Part shown: one piece after another, positions 52,221-64,000 of the stretch
How the letters are laid out: every line of letters begins with the position of its first letter
How positions within the stretch are numbered: the first letter of the stretch is position 1
Assembly: GCA_001687465.1 (NCBI GenBank)
Contig: LVLI01000202.1
Span: 186,001-250,000, forward strand
Source of the DNA: Halocafeteria seosinensis
Lineage: Eukaryota; Sar; Bigyra; Bicosoecida
Direction of reading: 5' to 3'
DNA: 64,000 bases
Made by a program: the position numbers and the translations under genes
Notes under the pieces: model-generated
What the model saw: the letters and a program-made list of their open reading frames with translations, nothing else
Database searches by the model: none
Told to the model about the DNA's origin: nothing

Positions 52221-54882
52221 ATGGGAGGCCGTCGTTCGTCCAGGAAAAAGGCTAAAAGAAAGAGCAGTGAGGAGGAGCAGGAGGAGGAGCCGGCTGAGGG
52301 CGTTCTCAGTGAAGAAGATGAGGGGAAGCTTTTCCATGCCTGTGAGGTGGGCGACACGGGGTTTGTCCAGCAGTTGATTAATAAACTACCCTTGGGAAAG
52401 AAGCTGGCGGTCAACAACATCAGAAATGATGTAGGTGCTCTGGAAACATTCCTATGCGCGGCGCCTCCAGATAGAATGGTTCCATTGTCTACTGCAGGAG
52501 GGTTATACCCCGCTTCATATTGCGGCCTATTCTGGTGATTTGGAGATCACTCGGCTGCTCATTCGGAGAGGAATCTCCAATGCGAACGACTGCAAAAACG
52601 TACGTGGGATTGTATTGGATATGGCATATGGTGACTTAACACGTCCCCGGGGTCCCTATTCACAGGACCGATCGGTTACCCCGCTGCATTATGCTGCGTT
52701 TAAGGGCGATTCCGCGATTTTGAGACTGCTTCTCGAAGAAGGAAACGGCACACCGCTTCAGTTTGACAGCGTACGTAGAACGGACATAGTCACTGTCAAC
52801 TATGCTCCTTACTGTGTCGGTGCTTTCTCCAGAAAGGATATTCACCAATTCACAGTGCAATAGCTGGCAACTGCCCCGACACAGCAGTTTTACTGATAAA
52901 GGAAGCGGATGTTGATCCTAATTTAAATTGCATGGTTCGTTCTCTTTATGTATGTCGACGTACACCGAAGTGGAGACCGGGGGAATCTGTTTGGTTTGCA
53001 GTCTGCGGAAGGTGAAACACCTCTCCATTTAGCATGCCGACTGGGATTTTATGACGCGGCGGAGAAACTTCAAGACGCAGGGGCAGACGTTCGCGCAACT
53101 GATAATGTAAGCCCGATGTAAAGCGCGTCTGAGTGGTGTGTTTTGTATCCCCTCGATCTTTTTGAATAATACCCAGAAGTCGAGATGCGTCCTTCACTAT
53201 ATGCTTCTTAAAGCTGATACTGAGGCTGTGAAATCTGTCATCGAGCGTCTAAAGTTGGACCCGTCCGAGCCTCTTTATGTACGTACACTTTGGATACCTG
53301 AGTTTCTCCGTTGGAACACATAGTTTTGTGGGTTTGGTGGCTACAGAATGGATATACCCCACTGCAGCTCTGTGCAACAGAACTTAAGCTTTCTATGATG
53401 AAGTTGCTCATAGAGTACTTCAACCAGGACCCGTTGGAAGAAGATAGTGTAGGTAGCATTCTCCTTGTGCCCTTTGAGGTTCCTCGATTGAACACGAGAT
53501 CGTGCGCACTTCAGGACGGTGATAATGCTTTGCATTTAGTATGCGATGAGGGTGGACTCTCCGAAGTGAAGTATTTGGTACAAAAGCAAGGAATGGATCC
53601 TACTCGGCAAACGAAGGTAAGGGTATATCGTGAGAGTGAATGTCTACCCTTGGTCTCATGCTACCTCTCACGTGTAACAGCATGGGTCTACGCCGTTGGC
53701 CATCGCTGCGGAGGCAGGACATGCTGCTCTTGTCCAGTATCTACTTTCCAATTTTGATATAGACGTCAACCAAAAGGATAAAGTAAGCGCAGGGGTACTT
53801 GTCTTATGTGATTCTAATTGCCACGTTAGCATCTTGCGCTACAGGATGGTGACACGCCGTTACATTCTGCAAGCCGTAAAGGACATTTGGCAGTGGTCAA
53901 ACTGCTGGTAGGTACTGGAAAAGCGGACATAGAAGCAAAAAACAAAGTGCGTTTTCTTTTCGCAACCAATGGAAACATGTCCAGGGGCTGAAGCAGCATG
54001 ATTGTTTCGTTTGCTCTCCTCCAGGCCAAGCGGACGTGTATTGACGAAGCCAGGGTGAATAAGAAAAAGCAAACTCTACAATTTCTAGAAAAATCGCGCC
54101 CAGCGACTGTCCCGAAAAATAGTACAAATGGAGGTTCCATCGCTCTTTCGACGATTTCGCGTGAGATCTACAATTGCTTGGCTTGGGACGACGCTCGACA
54201 AACTACGTCGTCCACTACGACGACCGCCGTTGCTTCCGCCCATAGCTCTACTACCAGTAGTTCGGACGATACCAGTAGAGCAACCTCACAAGTTAACGGC
54301 GGCGAATCGTCATCAGCTCGAGAGACTTCCTCGCGTTTATCCGCAGCGGATAACGGCCAGATCAATGAGCACAGGGAAGGGGGAATAATGACAATAGTAG
54401 ATCCAGCGTTGGATACCGATCGGTACACCACACCGATCGCAGCCAATCCACGACAGCAACGTCAAGCAGCAACAACTGGTGCTATCTCAGACCGACGCAG
54501 CATAGCTCCAACTACTAACCCGGCTCATGTACTGAGGAATAAACTTACCGAGCTCAAGGAGGTGATCGGTGAGTTACAACTTGACAAACAATGCCCACGT
54601 TTTTGTCGCTGCTTTCATAGCCGCAAGGTTATGACTGATCCTGTAGTGGCCTGTGATGGATATTCTTACGAACGAAATGACATACTCGAGTGGTTGGATA
54701 GCCACGAGACGTCTCCAGTCACTGGAGAGTTACTGTCAGAGACATTATTGTATCCCAACCACCAGCTTCGATTACAAATATTGCAATGGGTCGAAGAAAC
54801 ACTAGCAGAAGCGAAGCGAAGGCAACGGGCTGAAAATGAGCAAAAATGTAGCACGGGGAGAAAGAGAGCCCGTTCCTTTTAA
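52221..54882 (+). CDS. Ankyrin-repeat U-box E3 ubiquitin ligase, copy 1
   Basis: Eleven exons, all joined in phase 0, give 663 residues. Exon 1 (52221-52430) is a basic/acidic leader ending in a degenerate repeat. Exons 2-10 (52498-52599, 52666-52770, 52833-52934, 53002-53106, 53177-53278, 53347-53448, 53515-53616, 53681-53782, 53845-53946) are each 102 or 105 nt, one ankyrin repeat apiece, with hallmarks such as GYTPLHIAAYSG and GDTPLHSASRKG. Exon 11 (54025-54882) holds a Ser/Thr-rich linker and a U-box at about residues 568-640: KVMTDPVVACDGYSYERNDI, the SPVTGELL loop and YPNHQLRLQI. The U-box recruits ubiquitin-conjugating enzymes, and the ankyrin stack should choose the substrate. The arrangement parallels CHIP, with TPRs replaced by ankyrins. 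A paralogue lies at 59113-61657. Confidence 0.93.
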
Positions 54883-55099
54883 TAGTGACACACACAGAGT
54901 CCCGTGGGTAGGAAACGCGGTATAGGTCCAACCGCGTCAGGACAGAGGTACCGACAAGCAAGTATGCTTGCAAGGGCGCCCATGGTTTTGAATTCGACGG
55001 AACACGAAGGTGACTTGTTAACTGCTGGACGTTCCGGTGATGCGAGAAGGCCTCGACAATATCAGTTTAGGCTATCGATTACAATGGTTTGACCGGACC

Positions 55100-58000
55100 T
55101 TATTTTCCCTTTTGCCTGGCCTTGGCATTGGGAAGTTTCTTGTCTTTCGACTCCTCGATGTCTTTCTCTTTGTAGTAATGCGGCGCTATTTCTACAAGCC
55201 ACTCAGGCCTGATCGCAATAATTTGCCGCATGAACTCTTTTGTTGTTTGTACGAGCTCATGGAAAACAACCCACTTTGGAGGCGGCGATGCATCCTCCTC
55301 CTTCCGGAAGAGACACGAACTTGGGTGGATATCCACTGTGTGAGCGTTCTTGATTGTACGGTATGAACCGCTTTTCTGCAGCTTCGCAGTGTGAAAGAAA
55401 AACCCAGCTGTAATTGCTTTAGCAATGCTGTCCATATCATTAGCGTTGGACGTTATAGGGATCTCAACACGTTCGCACAGACCCGCTAGCTGTTCGCGGA
55501 TATCTTCGGCGCGTTTAAGGCTCTTCGCTTGGACAAAATTTTCGTAGCACCATTGGTCACTCTTCCCTGCATCCTTCCACTGGTTGAACACCTTCATTAA
55601 CGCCACATGGTCTCCCGGTGCTCCACGTGCGAAGGCTAGCCTTGCGTTGTCCGCATGTACGGCGTTTTCCTTAGGTCTATAATACACACTGTTGGACACA
55701 TCCAACATCGCCGCAATAGTAATAGCTTCATCTACACACTCGTACGAAGCGCTAGCGATGATCATTTTGCTAATCATGGGATCACAAGGAAATTCAGCCA
55801 TCCGCCTTCCAAGCTTTGTAAGTTCCCCTTTATCATTCAAGGCTCCCAGAGCGTACAGTTGTTCCAAAGCTCGCTTCAGGGTCTCCGAAGGAGGCTTATC
55901 CATAAAGTCGAAATGAAGCAAATCATGGATACCGAGAGATTTCAACATAAGTACAACATTCGTAAGGTTAGTTCGCAATATCTCGGGAATACTATCGTCG
56001 TTTAGTTCATGCTCAAAACTCCACTTCGTGTACAATCGAAAACATTTACCCGGGGATGTTCGCCCTGCCCGTCCAGCGCGTTGGGAAGCGGAGGCCTTGG
56101 AGATGGGTACAACTTGGAGGCTCTCCATTGTCGTCCGAGGATTAAACGATTTCTGCTTGCAAAATCCCGTATCAACGACATACTTGATGCCATCTATAGT
56201 TAGTGAAGTCTCCGCTATATTCGTCGCGACGACGACTTTCCTAGCTTTCTCGGGAGTGGGTTCGAAAATCTTTGCCTGTTGCTCAGAAGGCAGAGTACTG
56301 TATACTGGAAGGACAATCAGCTCGTTGATCTTGCTTCCAAGCCTCTTGATCCGATCTTCGAGTTTCTGGCAACAGTCTTCAATCTCAGCTTGCCCAGGAG
56401 CAAACACTAGGATATCTCCAGGAAGAGGCTGAGTAATGTGAACTTGCATACAGGTTACCACCGCTGCTTCAATAAAATCCGCTTCAGGGGCTGTAGTGTA
56501 CATTATGTCCACCGGGTATCTTCTCCCGGGAATATTGTATATGGGCGCGTCATCAAAATATTCCGAGAATTTGTCAGCATCCATCGTAGCTGAGGAGATA
56601 ATAATCTTAATATCGCTGCGGTACCTTGCAATATCCTTCACGAGTCCAAGCAATACGTCCGTGTGGAGCGTTCTCTCATGTGCCTCATCAATAATTAGCA
56701 CGGAGTATGACCGCAGGTCAGGCTCCGTTAGAAATTCTCTCAGCAACATTCCATCAGTCATGTATTTCATAATAGTTTTATCTGAAGTACAGTCTTCAAA
56801 ACGAATACAGTACCCAACTTCGTGACCAAGCTTGGAATCCATCTCCTCAGCAACTCGGGCAGCAACGCTCATCGCCGCTACGCGCCTGGGTTGTGTGCAG
56901 CCTATTTTACCGAGTTGCGTATATCCCACTTCATGCAGATACTGCGGGATTTGCGTTGTCTTTCCCGAACCTGTTTCTCCAACTACAACCATAACTTGAT
57001 GTGCAGCAATGGCCTCCAGCAAATCATCCCTAAACGAAAAAATGGGTAAAGATTCTCTCGTTTCTTGCAAAGATTTTTTCTTCTCCTCCTTCTTCTCTTT
57101 TTGCTGTTGCGCAAGATCCTCCTCTACTTCTAATCCGAGCCTGCGTTTAAGCTCATTCATATCCAGTTCAACATTCTCAAGCTCTTCTGGATCAATGTCT
57201 CCGTTGTCTTCTCCCCTTTCCTTTTGCTGTTCCCGTTTGTGATCCTTCATTTTTTGCGTAACGTTGGCGATCTGCTTGTCATCTTCTGACGAAAATGCCG
57301 CGGCCGCTTCTTTTATTAAGTGTTCTGGATATTCTTTGAACAGCCTCCCTCCCAAAGCTTCATTTAGTCCAGCCAGAACATTTGAAGAAACAAATTCGAT
57401 TTGGTCGTCCACAACGAAATCATACCCAGCATTAGGATCAACATCTTTACCCCTTTTCGTCAGCTGTTGTTCCTTTCCTTTTTTCGCTTTCTTTAACTGG
57501 TGTTCCTCCCACCTTTGATGCTCAGACATTGATTTTTCGTCATCTTTATAACGGGCATGCAGCACTTCCTCTTTTTTCTTCAGATTCCGCTTCTTTTTGC
57601 GAGCATCTTCATATTCTTCAGGTAAACGATATCCTTCGTCATCCTCCACTTCCCTACTGCTAATCCTGCTGGACGCAAGTTCGTATATTTTCTTGTTGAT
57701 TTCATGGGTCTTTCTTTCTTCTTCAGTCAAATTCTCCTTTGCCAGCATCTTTTCCTCGAACTCAATAGAGTCCTTGAGCAGTTGTAACTGTTGAGGCTCC
57801 CTACGTTCGAAGAACTTTCGACGCGCCTCCTTTCTGAGAATAGGAGTTATTTTCTCTTGCATGTGCTTCGGCAGCTTGCTGACATCTGCTTGTTCCCATA
57901 GTCCCTCCAGCGTTTCCTCTTCTCTCTGCTTACCACTCTTTGCCCCCGCCCCTTTTTTCTTTGTCTTCTCCGAATCCTTTTGTCGCAATCGCTCTTCAAA

Positions 58001-58708
58001 CTCTTCTTTTTCCTTCTTATCCTTTTCCCTTTCACTTTCAGCTTTTTCGTACTCATCTTCGCTATCAGTATCTTCATCAGCGTACCGTCCCAGTTTGCTC
58101 GTCTTCGTGTCTGCTTGGTTGTCGTGTGTGTCTTCCTCCTTCGCTGACAACCTACTATGTTTCTGAGGTCCTTCATCTTCGTATAGATGCCTCAATCGCT
58201 CAGACACTTCCTTCCTCTCGGTATCGTCATCATCTTCTACTTCGTCTTTCCCAGCTCTTCGTAAATGCTTCTTATGCTTCTTTTTGTCGCTTGATCCAGA
58301 CTTTGAACCACCCTCGGAGCTTTTAGTCTGTCTCTGTTCAGATTTCTTTCGCCTTCCCATGTCAACATCAGCATCATCCTCATCCTCGATCAAACTGTAC
58401 CGTGCGCTCTTCTTCCTCAATTCCGTCTCAGAAGGCTCCTTTGGTGCCTGGGTCTTCTTCCTGGAAGGTGCTTGGGACTTCTTCTGGTGGCGTTTCGCTC
58501 TTCTAAACACTTCAGACGCGAATGATTGAGCTCGCGAAGATTGCATAGGAACACCACTGTCCTCTAATTTCTCTCTAAACTCGGCCTCCGAACCGCATTC
58601 GGACGCCAAAACGACCACATATTCGGCCGTGACATCTTCACTGTACCCCAGCAAGGAATGCAAGGAATCAGACACGTATTGCTGCAAGGACGACGACGAC
58701 GACGACAT
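55100..58708 (-). CDS. DHX16: DEAH-box splicing helicase DHX16/PRP2
   Basis: A single exon of 1,202 residues, starting at the ATG 58706-58708 ([12 protein letters not shown], like the N-terminal helix of human DHX16). Residues 1-540 are charged and Lys/Glu-rich, with the [17 protein letters not shown] helix first. The helicase core follows: Walker [11 protein letters not shown] near 575, [12 protein letters not shown] near 673, SATMD near 705, [11 protein letters not shown] and QRAGRAGR. Then come the winged-helix, ratchet and OB domains ending in [13 protein letters not shown]. The enzyme remodels the spliceosome from Bact to B* before the first catalytic step, using a G-patch partner. Where animals have LVFLTGQEEIE this protein reads [11 protein letters not shown], an unusual motif. 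The gene is divergent from the second Ank-U-box gene. Confidence 0.97.
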   Translation of the reverse strand: MSSSSSSLQQYVSDSLHSLLGYSEDVTAEYVVVLASECGSEAEFREKLEDSGVPMQSSRAQSFASEVFRRAKRHQKKSQAPSRKKTQAPKEPSETELRKKSARYSLIEDEDDADVDMGRRKKSEQRQTKSSEGGSKSGSSDKKKHKKHLRRAGKDEVEDDDDTERKEVSERLRHLYEDEGPQKHSRLSAKEEDTHDNQADTKTSKLGRYADEDTDSEDEYEKAESEREKDKKEKEEFEERLRQKDSEKTKKKGAGAKSGKQREEETLEGLWEQADVSKLPKHMQEKITPILRKEARRKFFERREPQQLQLLKDSIEFEEKMLAKENLTEEERKTHEINKKIYELASSRISSREVEDDEGYRLPEEYEDARKKKRNLKKKEEVLHARYKDDEKSMSEHQRWEEHQLKKAKKGKEQQLTKRGKDVDPNAGYDFVVDDQIEFVSSNVLAGLNEALGGRLFKEYPEHLIKEAAAAFSSEDDKQIANVTQKMKDHKREQQKERGEDNGDIDPEELENVELDMNELKRRLGLEVEEDLAQQQKEKKEEKKKSLQETRESLPIFSFRDDLLEAIAAHQVMVVVGETGSGKTTQIPQYLHEVGYTQLGKIGCTQPRRVAAMSVAARVAEEMDSKLGHEVGYCIRFEDCTSDKTIMKYMTDGMLLREFLTEPDLRSYSVLIIDEAHERTLHTDVLLGLVKDIARYRSDIKIIISSATMDADKFSEYFDDAPIYNIPGRRYPVDIMYTTAPEADFIEAAVVTCMQVHITQPLPGDILVFAPGQAEIEDCCQKLEDRIKRLGSKINELIVLPVYSTLPSEQQAKIFEPTPEKARKVVVATNIAETSLTIDGIKYVVDTGFCKQKSFNPRTTMESLQVVPISKASASQRAGRAGRTSPGKCFRLYTKWSFEHELNDDSIPEILRTNLTNVVLMLKSLGIHDLLHFDFMDKPPSETLKRALEQLYALGALNDKGELTKLGRRMAEFPCDPMISKMIIASASYECVDEAITIAAMLDVSNSVYYRPKENAVHADNARLAFARGAPGDHVALMKVFNQWKDAGKSDQWCYENFVQAKSLKRAEDIREQLAGLCERVEIPITSNANDMDSIAKAITAGFFFHTAKLQKSGSYRTIKNAHTVDIHPSSCLFRKEEDASPPPKWVVFHELVQTTKEFMRQIIAIRPEWLVEIAPHYYKEKDIEESKDKKLPNAKARQKGK

Positions 58709-59112
58709 TATTTGTTGTTCGCCGCAGCACCACAAGCAAACAGACGACAGTATCAACCAAACAATCAACCAAAAAATTCGTCAGAACGTCGTGTACAATC
58801 GAAGTCAATGTGATTGGCTTCCAGGCTTTCCAAGAGTCGACGAAAAGATTGTTCTCCTGTTTGAAGGCGTCCAACGCCACCTGGCTTTCCATGGCTATAC
58901 CGCATACATGGGAGTACTATTGGCATTGTAGCGAGGTGCGGTTGCATGTTTTCATACACTGTTGTCGTCGTGCTTGCGTGGGATCTTCATCTCTTTCCAT
59001 AAGAGGCAGATTTGCGGCATCGTGTAAATCTCGGCAAGCCGCGTTTGTGTACATTTATGTCTTAAAGACGACAATGTATACATACACGACTTGGCGCCAG
59101 CTTACCAAAGGG
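58709..59112. promoter_or_regulatory. Divergent promoter region of DHX16 and Ank-U-box copy 2
   Basis: About 400 bp separates the DHX16 start codon from the likely start of the next gene. It contains the 5' UTRs of both. The plus-strand frame is open through most of it, with an upstream ATG at 59074 that may be the true start of the next gene. Confidence 0.5.
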
Positions 59113-61657
59113 ATGACAGCTGCACCTATGGCTTCAGCCACCCCGCAGACGAAAGACGCCGCTGGTAACGATGATACCGAGAGCTCCACAAGCTCCAGCA
59201 GCGTCGGAAGAAGTGAAAGTAATAATAGTGATTCGGATTCGGAATATGAAGAGTTTGATGAGGTGCAAGATGCACCTTCGTCTCCGAAAGCAACGGCGGC
59301 ATCCTCTTCTAACTCGTCTACTGGCGAGAAAAACTCTGCGTCGAGACGAACCAAGCACGATACTGACGAGGCCACAACCAAACGCCCCCAAGGAATGAGT
59401 AGCAGCAAACACCGAACCAATGGAGCAGGTTCCAAAGTGAATGAAGTTCCTGCATTCGCAGGAAGTGTCCACCGCGATAAAGAACTCCGCAACTCCTTAC
59501 CTCAGTCTAAGCAAGTGCCACACGGAAATACTCGTCCACCTTCATACGCTTCGAATGTCCCTGAGAATATCAATTCCGGTGGCCGGAAGAGACAGACAGC
59601 AGAAACCAATGGTGCTTCCAGTGGCGCCAAAGGTGCCAGCTCAAAAGGACGTGGCAAAAGGCGTTCTGGGCTTACGAAGGAAGAGGAGGAAGCGGTGTTA
59701 CTAAGTGCCCATACCGGTGATCTGGTCAAAATTAGACAGATCCTCTCCCACAACTCAAAAATTGATGTGAACCAGATATGGAATTCAGTAAGTATTCGTG
59801 ATTGAATCTGTGGTGGAGTGTGCTTACGTAACCAATCCCACAAATGTCATTGGTGCAGAAAGGGCGATTGCCAATACATGATGCCCTTATTGCTGACCAG
59901 CCCGATACAGCCAATGAGTTGCTTGTGAAATGGGGAGCAAGGGGGGACATTCCAATGGTGAGTTGATCTTTGACCCTTCATTTACAATAAGTAATCATCA
60001 CTAGTATACAACTCTCGGACAGACCGAGCTGGGATACACGCCATTACATATCGCAGCAGCAAAGGGATTTCTTAGCACGGTTACTCTCTTATTAACCCAT
60101 TGCAAGGTCGATGCAGACTTTCAGAGCAAGGTAAGATTGAACAGGGAAGTGCTGAAACTACCAAGTCTGTACTTGTGGAAATCTTTCAGGCCGAGGAAAC
60201 TCCATTGATGCTTGCCGCCGACTACAATCGAGACGACGTCGCGGCGTTTCTACTGACGGTGGGAAAAGCAGATGTCAACCGCGTCAAGGGTGTAAGTGTT
60301 TTTTTGCATATCCCGAATTTCCTGAGTATTTGTGTTTGTATTCCGTGACCAAAACAGCCCGGCTTTGGCGCCATTCACATAGCCGCAGCAAAAGGCAGAC
60401 TGGATACATTGAGAGTTATAATGAATGCTCCTGCTTGCGATGTTAATCTAATGGAGGTATGATCTTTTGCGGGCGGTGCAATTCTGTCCAAGAGCGTCCC
60501 ATATCATCGGCGCTGAATGTTGCAGCGGGGACGTCGAACGCCGTTGTCCGTCGCGTGTGCGGGAAATCATAAGGATACCGTTGCAATGCTGCTTCGCAGC
60601 TCGAAGACAGATCCGAACTTGGCCGATAATGTAGGTCAGAAAAGTACTGCACAGCGTTTGTCTTATTTTACGTCTTGGTATACTCGGTCTATTGTTGAGC
60701 ATTTACAGAAAGGGAGGACGCCGCTTCACATCGCAACATCTAACAATTTCCCCGAAATTGTTGAACTGTTATTGCGGAGACGAGGTGTAGAAGTCGACCG
60801 CAAGGACGACGATGGGGATACCCCTCTGCACATTGCTGCACGCGGTGGCTACGTGACAATTGCCAAAATGCTTATGGGGACGGGAAAATGTGACGCCTAT
60901 ACGAAGAACAACGTAGGTACTTGTTGCGGGGGTGCACGCTGCTACCGTGTATATAGTCGTTTGGTCCTAGACCCTACCGCAGGAAAACAAAATCGCCTAT
61001 GACGAAGCCCAAGACAAACGGATAAAGGAACTACTCCAATTCACCATTAATCCAACAAGGGGAAGGAAAAGGACAGAAGCGGACAGGCGTCCCTCATCTT
61101 CTCATGAAGAGAATCAACCAGCTACGGCTGCTCAGCACCAACCTCAAGGAGTATCTTCGAATACGTCGCAGGCCCGCAAAAGTGTGGAAACAAATGGAAG
61201 CGGTGCGTCTTTGGTCTCGTATAGTGCTCAGAACGGCAACGACGCACAGAGCTCTAATTGTGGAGAGTTCTCTCGAAAGCTTTGTCCGCATGCTTTCGAG
61301 CAAGCAGACAAAGCATCTGCGAATCTAAATGATAAACTCATGAGTCTTGTCCAAACCGTGGGTGCAGAGGCAGTCATCAACGACTGTCCGGCAGTGTACC
61401 GCCGTCACCTGTCGCCCGAGGTGATGGTTTACCCAGTTGTTGCCGCTGATGGTCATACATATGAAAAGCAAGAAATCGAAAACTGGTTGAAGGACCACGA
61501 TACTTCTCCGAAGACTGGAAATATGTTGCATCCGCAACTGCTGTATCCCAACCACCAGTTGTTACTTCAGATTCTCGAGTGGGTGGAAAGCTATTTGCAT
61601 CAAGTACGAACAAGGATGCAGGAGGCTGAAACGAAGCGAAGACGAATTTGCTCTTGA
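59113..61657 (+). CDS. Ankyrin-repeat U-box E3 ubiquitin ligase, copy 2
   Basis: Eight phase-0 exons (59113-59787, 59859-59957, 60023-60130, 60190-60291, 60358-60456, 60526-60630, 60709-60912, 60983-61657) give 688 residues; 59074 is an alternative in-frame start. Exon 1 is a Ser/Asp/Lys-rich leader that ends in the first helices of a repeat (LTKEEEEAVLLSAHTGDLVK). Exons 2-6 carry one ankyrin repeat each (99-108 nt). Exon 7 is 204 nt, exactly two repeats, with GRTPLHIATSNN then GDTPLHIAARGG. Exon 8 holds a linker and the U-box (about residues 598-672): EVMVYPVVAADGHTYEKQEI, TSPKTGNML and YPNHQLLLQI. It is clearly related to copy 1 in the same domain order, on the other side of DHX16. The leader and linker are not conserved between the two. 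Confidence 0.93.
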
Positions 61658-61872
61658 AAGAAAGAAAGCGCATTAATAACACACAACGAACCTCTTGATT
61701 CGCTTCTCTAGACTGGCCATTGCCCAGGGCATTGCTTCACAATGTTGTTGTTGAAGCTGTTTGTATCCAGTCTGTAGACTATAGCACGCCATACTAATGA
61801 ATTGTACCAGAGGTTGGGTTGTTTGTCTTTGTTAAATTGTATCAGCTGTTTCTGAGAGAGCAACCCAATACG

Positions 61873-63726
<1,854 letters not shown>

Positions 63727-63774
63727 CGCGCTGTTTACACAGAGGTTGCCTTCCTCCCAAAGACACCAAAAAGT

Positions 63775-63945
63775 TTATCTGCAAAATGCACAAACGCCCA
63801 TATAAATTGCGGCCATAGCTAAGTCATAGGGAAGCGCCAGCATACTTTTGGCTTGCTTCGGGATGATGCCTTCATCGACGAGCTTCTGCAGAGGAGGCAG
63901 CAGATGCCATACATTCTTGTCGTCCCCAGCAAATATCACTCCGGC
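63775..63945 (-). CDS. Terminal exon of an unrecognised gene, continues off the window
   Basis: A 171-nt minus-strand exon in phase 0, preceded by the acceptor CCATCCAG at 63946-63953, ends in TAA (63775-63777). It reads AGVIFAGDDKNVWHLLPPLQ and continues for 56 codons in all, ending VCAFCR. The coding quality, clean acceptor and a stop 48 bp from the convergent VPS4 stop support a real last exon. The family is not recognisable from this fragment; the rest lies to the right of the window. Confidence 0.6.
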   Translation of the reverse strand, partial: AGVIFAGDDKNVWHLLPPLQKLVDEGIIPKQAKSMLALPYDLAMAAIYMGVCAFCR

Positions 63946-64000
63946 CTGGATGGAACATTTAGTTTTAACTTATTGCTCTTGAGAAACCATGTCGGATAAA

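Overview
The window is compact nuclear DNA of a flagellated microbial eukaryote (protist). Genes carry short GT-AG introns, mostly about 50-85 nt, often with GTAAGT, GTACGT or GTATGT donors. Stops are TAA, TAG and TGA, so the genetic code is standard. There are eukaryote-only complexes (spliceosome, ESCRT, diphthamide synthesis, codanin-1) and many axonemal or ciliary genes, which implies a flagellate stage. I cannot fix the lineage. A SABATH carboxyl methyltransferase in a flagellated protist recalls plasmodiophorids (Rhizaria), but this is only a hint.

Layout. 1-6300: one very large unrecognised protein, 5' end outside the window. 6.3-8.1 kb: gene-free, with short hairpins. 8.1-10.1 kb: a seven-exon R2R3-MYB regulator. 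10.4-11.2 kb (minus): SSNA1, a centriole/basal-body filament protein in three exons. 12.1-13.3 kb (minus): a doubtful tiny gene, a foldback element, then ribosomal protein uL6/RPL9. 14.7-16.4 kb: SABATH methyltransferase. 16.7-18.2 kb: unknown protein. 19.2-22.7 kb: GAF-GAF cyclic nucleotide phosphodiesterase. 23.2-25.1 kb: splicing factor SLU7. 25.2-26.1 kb: DUF962/Mpo1-like membrane protein, tail to tail with diphthine synthase DPH5. 27.5-31.5 kb (minus): codanin-1, head to head with the dynein-2 intermediate chain WDR34/DYNC2I2, which is followed by decayed RS repeats and a partial duplicate of its own 3' end. 35.5-51.7 kb: a basic/acidic unknown protein, a coiled-coil protein, a DRC10-like IQ protein, a 2,396-residue HYDIN-like axonemal protein and an EF-hand-like repeat protein. 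52.2-61.7 kb: two paralogous ankyrin-repeat/U-box proteins flanking the helicase DHX16/PRP2. 61.9-63.7 kb: VPS4. The last 230 bases hold the terminal exon of another minus-strand gene.

Themes. (1) Cilium and axoneme: SSNA1, WDR34, DRC10-like, the HYDIN-like protein and possibly the EF-hand-like protein cover basal body, IFT dynein, nexin-dynein regulatory complex and axoneme. (2) mRNA splicing: SLU7 and DHX16 both act around the catalytic steps. (3) Protein quality and membrane traffic: Ank-U-box ligases and VPS4. The most unusual features are the Ank-U-box pair built from phase-0 one-repeat exons, SLU7 without its zinc knuckle, a cysteine-rich insertion in VPS4, and the duplicated and decayed tail downstream of WDR34. 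Exon structures were assembled by eye from splice consensus, reading phase and family conservation.
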